Part shown: piece after piece, positions 22,351 to 33,244 of the stretch
Numbering within the stretch: position 1 is the stretch's first letter
Layout: every line of letters begins with the position of its first letter
Assembly (NCBI RefSeq): GCF_954871325.1
Contig: NC_088775.1
Location: 61,233,561 to 61,297,560, forward strand
Direction: 5' to 3'
DNA: 64,000 bases
Source of the DNA: Gordionus sp. m RMFG-2023
Lineage: Eukaryota > Nematomorpha > Gordioida > Chordodea > Parachordodidae
Translations under genes and position numbers: made by a program
Notes under the pieces: generated by a model
What the model saw: the letters and a program-made list of their open reading frames with translations, nothing else
Told to the model about the DNA's origin: nothing
Databases searched by the model: none

Positions 22351-23585
22351 GTAACTAGAAGAAAAATAATATTAAATATTTTTGGAATTATTAAAATGTG
22401 ATTTTATTTTTTAAAACTAATAAATATTATTTGCTATAAATTTGATTTGTAACAATCAATATAATACACGTTGGCTCACTTTGGGCAGGTCCATGACCAA
22501 CGTGCTAGATAAGATAAGATTAGGATAGTAAAACAGAAAAGGTATTGATATTTATATTTTATTATTTTTCTTAATTTTTATTTTAACTGTTAAAATATTT
22601 AATTATTTTATAATAGAATATTTAAATAAAACTGATCTCATCTCATTTAGAATTTTTTATGGCATAATATTTTTATTATTAACTTTTTATTATGTAGAAA
22701 TATGGCATTATTTCAGATACAAGATTTACCAGATAGAACAACACTTAGCTGGAGTGGATTAGATGATGTGTATTTATCAATAAAAGCATACATATGTCAA
22801 CAAATTAATATGGGTCCTAAATTTTGTGCTATAACTTTTGATATGTGGACCGACAAATATAGACGGCGAAATTATATTATCTTTACATTTCACGAAATAG
22901 ATAATAATTTTAATATTGTATTTTATACATTGGCCACACATCATGTCACTCAAAAACATACCGCTGAAACTATTCTTTCCGAGATAGAAAAAGTTGAAAA
23001 TGAATTTCATTTAGGGTCCAAGAAAATTCAAATGGTTACGGATGCAGGACCCAATGTAAAGAAAAGTGTTCGTCTAAGAGAATATGACCATCATTTATGT
23101 TTGGGGCATGGATTACATAATCTAGTGACAGTCAATGGAATAAAAAAAGTTAATAAAATAGAAAATCTCATTAAAAAGTGGGAGAAATTATATTTGCCTT
23201 AAGATTCAACACAACGGATTTTGAAAATATAAACGATATCGAAAATAGAAAATGTTTTAAATCGATATCATTGACATCGGATGTTTAAGATTTGGATGAT
23301 ATTAATTTTTTTTATGAAGATCGTTTGGGGTTTGATGATGATAGTGAATATCAAAAATCATATGAGAAAAAATTTAAAAATTAAATGTGCCTACATGTTG
23401 GCATAGTATTTTAAAAATGCTGGAAAGTGTGATAACAAAAATCTTATAAATATTCTATTAAATAGAATGGAGAAACCGGATCTCAAATTATAATCCGATT
23501 GGGACTTGGTGCATGAACTTTTAAATTTTCTTAAAACCTTCAAAAAAACTGTTGAATTTTTATACTTCCAAAAAGTAGTTACTAT

Positions 23586-23754
23586 CAGAGTTGTTAAAAG
23601 GTACTTTTTAAATGGATCTAGATAGAGGTACATCGTCTAAAATAATATCTAGATACAGATGTTTTAATCAAAAATCTATCTAGATACAGATACCACATTT
23701 TTATATCTAGATACAGGATCTAGATACTTGTATCTAGATCTTTTAACAACTCTG
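23586..23754. mobile_element. 169-bp hAT MITE nested in hAT copy 2
   Basis: Perfect 15-bp inverted ends, CAGAGTTGTTAAAAG and CTTTTAACAACTCTG, flanked by a perfect 8-bp duplication GTTACTAT (23578-23585 and 23755-23762). The interior has repeated ATCTAGATACAG motifs. It is too short to code and depends on a hAT transposase in trans. Confidence 0.9.
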
Positions 23755-24674
23755 GTTACTATAAATGTATCCTTATTATTTCGTAGTGAAATCAAATATC
23801 ATTTAATTGTAAAAGAATATGATAATCTTCCCATGCACACCTTAAACAAAATATGCTTACTAAATTTGATCATAGATTTCCAATAACCGATCTTCAGGTA
23901 GTATTTTAAAATACATAAATTAGTTTTTTTTTAAATATTATTTCTCTTTGTTTTATTTTTTTACTTAGGTGTTAGGAGCACTTTTGGATCCTCATTTTCA
24001 ATCTATAAACATAATAAAGGAATATTTAAAGGAAAATAATATTACTCCGGTGCAATTTTTATGTCAACACGCTAACTCTCTATGGCCTTACACGGACGAT
24101 TAACCGTATGTGAAACGACGGAAGTTGCTTCAAAATTCGATTATCTTACATTAGCTACGACTCATTCATCTAATCATATCAATAATCTGAAACAACAAGA
24201 CTATTTAACTAGTTTAGAAAAAGAGTGTTATTTATTATTTTCGCCTTATAATTTAAAGATAAAAGATTTCTTAGATATTTGGAAGATAAGAGCATTGGAT
24301 CTTCCTAAACTTTCAATATTAGCTAGAAAAATCCTGTGCGTTTCAGCTACGAGCACACCCAGCGAGCGAGTATTTTCCATAGCTGGGCTCACTCTGAACT
24401 CTAAAAGATCATTATTATGTCCTATAAATCTAAATATATTATATGATAATTTTAACTTAATAAAATCATTAAATTATAGTTATAAACATAATAAAGCATA
24501 AATAATTTTATTTTATAAGTGTTTCCAATGAATTTATAATTTTAATTAAAAAAATTTGAGTTATAAAAATATTTGACGCCGCCGCGTAGCCGCTCTAAAT
24601 CGATTCGCCGCCGCCAGCCGATCATTTTAAAAAAGAAACGCCGCCGCCGATAATGCTGTCGGCGCACATGTCTA

Positions 24675-25849
24675 GCTATAGCCAATTTTGTAAAACTCGG
24701 TTCGACTAACCAGAGTCTCCCCTACTAATCTTAGTAAAATAGTTAAGTTCCAAAATGCAGGTACGCATATAATACATTATAAAAATTCTTCAAGCTGTCC
24801 GATTATAGAAATTATATCCGCAAATGCATTATATAATAATATAGTTTTGGTAAAAAAAATTGGCCCTTAGAAGTTTAATACTCTGGGAATAAAACCACGT
24901 CTCGCTATAACCACGAGTTCAATATATTCCCAGTCTTCCTTATCTGGCTTTTTTTTATTTAGATATGTTAATAATTTGAAAATATATTAAAGGCTAGTAA
25001 ATATTTTAGCAATTCAAATTCATCTAAATTTTTTAAAAAATAGGCATGTCAATTTTCACATTAGTGGTTCTAAACATTTATTTGTCAATCCCTTGGTGCC
25101 TTATAGTCTTTTAATTATGTAAAAATTTCAAAATATTTTTTTCCTATACCCATTTCAGAATTGGCGCAAAAATATAGTAGGGCGTGTTTCCTAAAAAACC
25201 CCACATTAATTATATTAATTTAACATTATATCTAGATATATTACTTAAGACAAGTTTACATATGATTGCCAAAAATCTCATATCTCTAAAAGAAAGGAAA
25301 TCTTTATGGTTAAAAAAATGGATTTTTCTTGTAATTTTTTTTTGATATTTATCAGAATTTTATTGTCAAATTCATAAGATATAGTTCGAGTTGCTATTGA
25401 AAAACCATCATCACACTGGGAGACTGCGTAACTGTTATAAAACCTAATATATGAAAGCATGATTAAGTCTTTAATGTTGATGTTAAATATAGATTTTTAG
25501 AAAAATCTAAAAATATTTTTTTTAAAATAAAATTTATATACTTTAGTCCGAGATAAATGGTCTTCTTTAGAACATTAAATCAATCTTGAGTTTTTTTTTA
25601 ACACGCATTAGGAACATTTCAAAATTTGACAGTTGACCGAAATTATGCATAATGTATATATCGGGGTTGTAATTTCTTTATTTTATATTTATTATTTTAC
25701 TTTTAATGATACACAATTACCAATTAGTCCAGACAATTTCATATAATTTCAGTTGGAATATACATTGTAGCAAAATTACCCGAATACACACTAGCACATT
25801 TTACTTAATTGTTAGAAATTAAATTTGTTATTAATCGCGTAATCTTTAT
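24675..25849. other. No gene; inverted MITE end near 24708-24720
   Basis: AT-rich sequence. CCAGAGTCTCCCCTA at about 24710 is the inverted form of the TAGGGGAGACY terminus seen elsewhere; its partner was not found. The 60-codon frame at 25278-25460 has no motif. Confidence 0.4.
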
Positions 25850-28437
25850 TTTAATAAATGAATAAATTTAATAATATGCTTCTAATTTTTCTTAGCCTAT
25901 ATTAGCTCTCAACCTATTTTTTATAATTTTTAATTTACTAAATGTTCTCTCGCAATTAACCTGCTTAAATGACAAGTTAAAATGTATTCACATGCCAAAA
26001 ATAAATTAGTATATGCACTTGTGTTCATATTGTATCTTTTAAAAATTTAATACACGCATATTAAACACTTGTTATATTTATTATCACACTCTGAGTTATT
26101 ATCATATTGTAATATTCCATCTACTTTATTTGACTTCTCACTGGTACATACGATATCATAGTCCGTTTCATTTAATTCTACTATTAATCTTTGAATACAG
26201 TGGCAAATGATCACAATTCGTTACGTAATTTAACAAATATATTTGCCAATTGTACCAGTTTTTCGAATGCCTTTAGAAATACCTTTACTATTTATTTCAT
26301 AAAATTGCCTTGGATGCAAATACTGCACATTCAAAATAAGCTACTATTCGCAAAAAACAGTTCCTACAAGTTATTTATAATTTTATCAATTATAAGACGA
26401 AATACTTCGACCCTATAAAGGTCAATTGATTCTTAAGGACATTCATCTTAGCCTTCGTCACTATATATTTTCTTTGCTCATCCTATTCGATCTTTTTACA
26501 GAGCATTTTTAGTCAGATACTCTCCGGGAGATAGAAATATGAAAATGTTCCAATTAAATTAGAAGCCATTTTTATTGTTTTATTTTGAATCGATGTAATA
26601 GTTACGATGATACAGAAGACTTATCATCTTATATCATTTTCTATGCTGATAAAATATTTAAATTTTTAGTTTGAATAATGACACAAACATAAATTACCGA
26701 TCAAAGACTGAGCTTCTTATGAGGTTATTGCCTCAAATGATTTATTATCTATTATAAATTGAAGTGCACTTATCGTTATTGGGAGCAAGCTCTCTTTACC
26801 ATATATCCATCTAAGGGCTATTTCACGTGCCCACCCACTTGTCTCAATGCAGCCTTCTCAACTTACTTTAGCCAGATGAATTATTCTGTTTTACCCAATC
26901 ATCCATCCTTTTATATGATTTACCAAATAAGTTGCTAGTCTGTTCAATTATCCAAGTAAATTTTTGCCTTCAATATTATCCCATGAATCACATATACAGA
27001 GATTTAATATGTGACTATAACATCCAATATAAAAAACGGAGCCTCTAGTCTAATAAGAGCATGCAACCCAACAAATTCACCCCGCATATTTGCAGCACTA
27101 TCAAATGATTCTCCTATTATATTTCTCATTTGAATTCCATGTTTTAAAAGTATTCACTCAAGATATCAAAAAATCCTTTTCCAGAAGAGTTTGTAACTTT
27201 TGTAAGTGCGAAAAGCCTTTCTGTTATTTTGCCATTATATATGTATTGTAGGGTTGCTTGATCATAAACGCTAATGTCTTGAGTAATATCCATTTGCAAA
27301 CTAAACCGTTTGTTACCAATCTCCTTTTTTTATTAAATTCCTGATTTGATCAAGAACAACATCAATAACTTTTTTAAAAGTTGTTTTTGACAACAAGGTT
27401 ATGAGTGAATCTCTTCTCTTCGATTTTGGAGAGTTTAAGCTTTTCTTTTCTACATTTTCTCTTTAAAATAGCTTTCTCTATATGATCTCTGAATATTTAA
27501 TCATTTTTTTATATAATACGAATCATTTTCAGGAAATTTCCAATTCAAATTTTCATTTTTAAAGTGGCTAAGTGTTTAAGTAGCATTTGATCCTATGTAG
27601 GGTAAGTTTTATCTGCCTAAAAATTTTTTATCTCCGATATTTGTTTTATTATGTGGACATTGTTATAAATTTGTCGATTTTTTCCATTTAATATTTTAAC
27701 ACTAATTCAATTATCAAATGACTTGTTTTTGATGCTCTGAGGTAGGCCTCGACTGCACTAATATGAACTCTTGAATTTCATGTATTTTAATTACTAAATG
27801 CATATGTCAAAAATTTGTTGAGCTTGTTGTGAAAGTATTTTCGCATGCTGCAAATGCCAGGCAGATTGAGCAGTGCTTTATTGTATATTGGTTTTATTAT
27901 AACACATAAGTTAACATTCAATTAATTAACATTAAAAAGAAATTGGAAAATCAAATGATCAAAAATTTATTTTATTAAAATTATTATACCTGGGTTTTAT
28001 TTAATTTCAATGAATTAAAAACAAGAAACACAATCATAAATATTGGCTATATTACTTCTACAATAAATCAATGTATAAATATTTAATATAATATATAAAT
28101 CAAAACTTAGCTTTCGCTCACTCAAACGGAAGCTTTTTCGCTTCATTAGAAAAAAAACAAAAAAAGCACGTGGTAATGATGTATCAAGCGACCTTATTGA
28201 TATTCTATGCATTAAAATATAGTGAACAACATAATTCTTAAAGAATGTGATATTCAAGTAATATAGATATCATTAAAAATAAATAAATGATAAGAGAAAA
28301 TAATGTAAAAATAATAAAAAAAAATTTCTAATCGGCCTCTTTTTTGATATTTTCCTCTGATCGGCCTCAAAAATCGACATTTTCTTGCGGCCTTGTGGGC
28401 CAAATGCTCACTTGGTCCTATGACCAGTCCGCCCCTG
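25850..28437 (-). mobile_element. hAT transposon remnant (DUF4371 / dimerisation type)
   Basis: The right end, read on the minus strand, is CAGGGGCGGACTGG (28424-28437), followed by an AGGCCG-rich subterminal region. The transposase is visible in order on the minus strand. Near 27600-27300 are N-terminal pieces including RKEKLKLSKIEEKRF. At 27300-27180 are DITQDISVYDQATLQYIYNG and TNSSGKGFFDIL. At 27150-27060 is SFDSAANMRGEFVGLHALI (the S(Y/F)DGA.NM.G core, with Ser in place of Gly). At 25985-25890 is NCERTFSKLKIIKNRLRANI, the C-terminal dimerisation motif. Many stops. The left terminus was not found. Confidence 0.75.
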
Positions 28438-28445
28438 TAAATGCA

Positions 28446-29860
28446 AATATAGCTAACACCCATCCTTTAACCAACCAAAAATATAATTTTTAAAAAACTA
28501 CTCGATGTTCAATATAATGCTAACTTCAAAATCATTTATCAAAATTTCTAATACAAACAAAATAATATATTTAATACCTCACATATGAGTTGAAGAGCCA
28601 CCAGACAGCACAGAAGTTAAAAATAAATTTTTTAATAAATATGTAAATGGATTCGTGATAGTGCTTACAAATTAAACGTTGACTTTTCGAAGAGCATTTT
28701 TTTTTAAATTAAAGAATTTTAAAATTCTTAAACAGAAGCAAATTATTATAAGTTTTTTTTCTAAAACCCAAATTGCTGTGTTACATTAAATATTGTTTAA
28801 CGCAAAATGATTCTCCAAGATGGGAGATGCCAATTATTATTTGAAATGCATTATTTAAAGAAAAAAAAACTTAACAAATATATAGTAATTTCGAAGTGCT
28901 GCTATTTGAAAAGAAATTTATATATAAGCGAAAAATAAAATAAATTTAAATATATTTAAAAAATAAAATTAAAAAATGAGTATATTTAATAAACTATTTT
29001 TAAAATATTTTGGCCCATAATATTACATTATTTTTATTTAAAATATGAAGCTACAAATAATTAAATTTGAAAATTCCAACAAAAAATTATATATAATTAT
29101 TATCAAATATATTTTTTCTCAAAAATAAAAATTTATTTTAATAATTTGTTAAATTTGGTTAACTGCTCTAATGTAAAATTTAAATATATTAGTTAAAATT
29201 TAAAATTGCATCTAATGAGAACGTGATTTATAATAATTATTATCATCTTTTCTTATGTAGAATTTTTAGAAGGTACAAAAAAATAATTAATGATACTTGA
29301 GAATTAGACATATATTTGAAATTTTAAATATTGTTTTTTTAAAAGACTTCTTAATTTTTAAAAAAGATATTCCTCTTTTTTTGCAAAAAAAAACACACAC
29401 ACTTTACTTAAATAATTGGATATAATTTCATATCTCAAAATGAAATTATAAGATAAAATTTTACTGTTTAAACTATCATTGTTGTAAAAAAAATTTCTAT
29501 TTTACATTCTAAAACACATTTATTTATCATAAGGATATCTAACTATACTATTTAATTTATTCAATTGCCCCTAGTTAAACAAACATACATTTGAAACACA
29601 GAGTATGGGTTTATTTAAAACCATATTTTACGGTGTAATTTTTAAAATGATTTTGAAACAGTTTAATTAAACACATAGGAGAGATCAGGTTTATAAGTCA
29701 GGTGTTTTGCTCTTTATGATATAATTTTATTTTATTTTTATTTCATAAAATTAAACTAATTGTATTATTGAATAGCTCATTATTAAACTAAAAAATATAA
29801 ATAAAACAGGGGTGTTCTACCGTGGTTCTATTTAGAATTAAATAAAAGTCACGCTTTTTA
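28446..29860. other. No recognisable feature
   Basis: Very AT-rich. A GGAGAGATCAGG segment near 29681 resembles the GGGGAGACC MITE terminus, but no partner end was found. Confidence 0.45.
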
Positions 29861-30097
29861 CTATCAACTAGACCTGTGCGCCGACGGCAATTTTATTCAC
29901 ACCGAAACAGCCGCCGATTGAGTTCATCGGCGCGAGCCGGCTCGCCGCCAATTTTTTTTATGGCGGCGGCGCGGCGTGTATAATTTTTAGAATGCTGTTT
30001 AATTATATATATATTAAATTATTATTATTTAAATTTGAATACATTTATAAAATCAACATATGAATTGTATTCTATTTCAATATATAATAGAATAGTG

Positions 30098-31448
30098 CAT
30101 TGGCGTACGCAGCGAAAGCCAAAATGCCGGATATATTTTTCAAAAATATTATTGTTTATATTAATTTATATTTGTTAATATTTATTCGTATCTCATAATA
30201 AATATATATTTAATTACATTTATTATCATATTTATCTACTAAGTTATTTTATCAATTAATTTCGATTTCATGTTTTCCGGCGTAATATTTACTTATTATT
30301 TTCAAATTTTTAGTGGCGTAATATTTATCTACCATTTTCAAATTTCTAGTCAAATAATAATTATTTCTGAAATTTCTTGTCCAACAACAGGGAAAAAGAA
30401 ATAGCAACCTTGTCCAACGAGATAGTCTGCCATCAAGCAGTAACAGCTTTTAAGGAGTTAGAAGAGCCAATTATTTGCTATTACTGAAATATCACATGGC
30501 CTGAAAGAAATATTTCCTCAGAAGCAAGAAAATTATTGGATTCAATGCCCAAATTTTATTTCTCATTAGAATGTATAATTTAATTAAACAACGGCATTAT
30601 TTCAAACACATTTTAGATTAAAATCCCAATGTATTAAAAGGGTTTATAATTTCTTCCCATTAGTAAACTATTGAGAGAACACTCTCTTTTTTAAGAAGAA
30701 TAACAGAGGCCTGCAGAACCATTTGTAGGGCACGACGGATTTTTTTTAAAGATTTTTTTAAGTCCCGGCCTGGGTTTTATTTAAAAAACTTTCAGGCCCG
30801 GCCCGGCTTTTTTTAAAAAAATTTTTAGGCCCGACTCGGCTTTTTTTAAAAAAATTTCAGGCCCAGTCAGGATTTAAAATAAATTATATTTATTTTTGAT
30901 TTTTATAGCTAATAATAACGATTTCAAATATAGGCTGTTTTAAAAAATACAGCCCGGCTTGGGTGTTTTTTTAAAAAAATTTCGGGCCCTGTCGGGTATA
31001 TTTAAAAAAATTAAAATACTGTCCGGCCCGGGGGCCGGGCCTGAAGGTCTCTGAAAAACATACCAAGAAGTACAACATCTGAAAATTGAAATTTGGATCT
31101 TTTGAATATTCATAGGAATTTGACAACAAGCATGAATGAGAAAATTGAAAAATTAGCTCAATCACAACGAAGATTGGATTATATATTGTAAATATATAAC
31201 ATACAAAATGCAAATATTCCTAAGAAACATTTTGTGTAAAGGCTCAAAAAATTCAAATTTCTATTTTGGGTCATTTAAGTGATTCTTTACATATAATTTT
31301 TTTATAATTTACATTAATTTAAAATTGTGTTTTAAAAATAGATATTAGTCCTGATAAATTTATGCTTGATATTTAAAAAACAATAATAATTCTGGAAAAA
31401 TTTTATTATCCCCTCCCCCCTCAGACCAAATTCCTGCGTACGCGCCTG
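30098..31448 (+). mobile_element. hAT transposon copy with TACGC termini (copy 2), nested
   Basis: Ends CATTGGCGTACGCAG and CTGCGTACGCGCCTG, with a perfect duplication GAATAGTG (30090-30097 and 31449-31456). It is the reverse-complement relative of 13254-15127. It carries the same plus-strand coding relic (CCATCAAGCAGTAACAGC near 30432, then WPERNISSEARKLLDS near 30501), the same MITE and the same outer arms. It is shorter than copy 1 because the later transposase portion is missing. It inserted into the 5' part of hAT copy 3. Confidence 0.85.
30704..31053. mobile_element. GGCCCGG-rich MITE inside the nested hAT
   Basis: It begins CAGAGGCCTGCAG and ends GAAGGTCTCTG, enclosing repeated CCCGGC blocks with TTTTTTAAAAAA spacers at a period of about 40 bp. 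It occupies the same site as 13775-14019 in the sister hAT copy but is about 105 bp longer, so unit number has changed. Confidence 0.7.
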
Positions 31449-33244
31449 GAATAGTGTATTTCATTTACATACATATATCGTATTCCATTTCCACAAACAA
31501 TATATATTAATTATTTTTATGAACTTCGTTTTAAACTACCCTATATACAATTCTGAAATAACAACTCTCTCTACTAATTATAAATCAAGTTATGTCTGGA
31601 AGTATTTGGAAATCTTTTTGAAGAATTAAAATAAGAAAATCACAATAATGCCTGATTATATTTATTGTGAACCTTGCCTAAAATTGGGGAAAAAAGATGA
31701 GGAATATTCGGATAAACATAATCCATTTTATTTATAATCTCATTTAAAAAATTAGCGAAATTATTTCAGCCCTCAGATATCGAGTAGCTGATTTGGAATG
31801 TGAAATTGAGGAAGAGCATCGTAAATGTCTGCAGTCAATTTATGAGACAGGTCATATCTTGATATTTATGATTCTGATCCATACTTTGAAGACCATTTTG
31901 ATATGTCTGATGAATCGGATATAGAAATGTCATTGCCCCAACCAATCTAATTAATATAAAAACTTTAAAATTAAATTGACCTACCCGCTGGCAAAGCATT
32001 TTAATTATGCTAGAAAGTGTTCGTATTGTAAACAAAATTCCTATAAATAATGTTCTAAATAAAATAGGAAAACTATCTTTAAAACTCTTTATTAATGAAT
32101 GGGATATGATTGATGAGGTTTACGCAGTATTAAATCTTTGAGAGTCGGTGAAATTTCTTTCCTCCTAAAAGGGATCGACATTAAACTTGGGGTTATTATT
32201 TCGCAGCGAAATAGAAACCCTAAAGCAATAGATCTGATTCAGATATTATTTGCTTAAAAGAAAATATAAAAAAAAAAATTGACCATAGGTTTCCCATTAC
32301 TGAACAAGTTATTTTATATTTTTATTAATAAAATTATATTTTAAACATTAGATATTAGCGACTCTATTTGATCCCAGATTTCAAAATCTTAAAATTGTTT
32401 CAGAATATTTAAATTCGAATTTTACAACATCATTGCAATTTTTAATTAGACATTTAAAACTTTTAGAGGATAGAATTTCACAGAATGAGATTCAAGTTAA
32501 GATAATGGGCAAGCATCCAGTTCTTATATAGCTAATAGCTCGTGAACATTCCCTTCCAAGCAACGATTACAACATTAGTAATCTAGAACAAGATTGTCAT
32601 ATTTTGCTCCAACATAATATCCCAGAAGAGGATGCACATTAACCTTTTGGATGAAAAAGCGACGGGAACTTCCTAGGCTTAGTAATTTAGCTAGGAAGGT
32701 TCTTTGTATACCTACAAAAGAATTTTTTCCATTGCTGGATTAATACTCAATGCAAAAAGGACTTCTTTAAGTCCCACGAATCTTGATAAAAACTATTTAA
32801 TCATGACAATTATAATTTTTCTGAATATGAATTCTGATTTATTATATTTCATACTTTATATTTTGCTTGCATTCCAAATATATATTATAATTTGTTATAA
32901 TAAAAATCAATAGAATATTACTAATATGTGTTGTTTATGTGACTCTGATCTGAGTAAAAATGCAATTTCATTTTATTTCTGAGAATGAGAAAATACATAA
33001 ATTTAAATTGGAGTGAGACAGGAAATAATTTAAAAAATAAATAAAGCTATGTTAACAATGTGTTAAATTATAAAAAAATGTAATACTTTGATTTATAAAT
33101 TAAATTCATTAAAAAAATACATTGATTTATAAATTAAATTTTTTAAAAATAAATATCGCGCCGCCGCCCGCCGAACGCCGATGGAAAAATTAAAAAATAA
33201 CGCCGCCGTCGATTAAGACATCGGCGCACAGGTCTACTATTAAC

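Larger units (their letters stand above)
20064..24674. repeat. 4.6-kb inverted repeat formed by two hAT copies
   Basis: The left arm 20064-21356 and the right arm 21476-24674 are reverse complements apart from indels. For example, the stretch TTGGCTCACTTTGGGCAGGT near 22472 is mirrored near 21185-21210, and a 35-bp AT-rich block at 21476-21511 mirrors 21321-21356 exactly. The 119-bp centre (21357-21475) holds the CGGCGG subterminal region of copy 1. The outer 8-bp flanks differ (GGAGTACT and GCTATAGC), so this is not one simple insertion. Confidence 0.75.
21472..24674 (+). mobile_element. hAT transposon, CGGCGG-end family, copy 2
   Basis: The right end CGGCGCACATGTCTA (24660-24674) is the exact inverted counterpart of copy 1's left end. 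The left end lacks a recognisable terminus and begins within sequence matching copy 1's inner flank. The transposase is in two main pieces. 22702-23202 has FCAITFDMWTDKYRRRNYI, VTDAGPNVKKSV (second catalytic Asp) and CLGHGLHNLV. 24082-24501 has the C-terminal VSATSTPSERVFSIAGLTLN dimerisation motif. Frameshifts and stops separate them, and a MITE (23586-23754) lies between. A LINE fragment (21513-22350) interrupts the 5' part. It is more complete than copy 1 but inactive. Confidence 0.8.
29869..33236 (+). mobile_element. hAT transposon, CGGCGG-end family, copy 3
   Basis: The ends TAGACCTGTGCGCCGAC and CGGCGCACAGGTCTA are inverted. The flanks CTATCAAC (29861-29868) and CTATTAAC (33237-33244) are an 8-bp duplication with one mismatch. 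GC-rich CGGCGG clusters sit just inside both ends (29885-29975 and 33160-33215). Transposase remnants on the plus strand at 31580-32860 include a weak N-terminal finger-like part, SYDSDPYFEDHFD, LPRLSNLARKVLC and RIFSIAGLILNAKRTSL, the hAT C-terminal motif. Many stops. A second hAT (30098-31448) lies inside its 5' part. Related to, but more diverged than, the pair at 20064-24674. Confidence 0.85.

Noticed and set aside
20064-24674. A single intact hAT with very long inverted ends
   Set aside because: Each arm contains transposase sequence and its own subterminal clusters, and the outer 8-bp flanks do not match.
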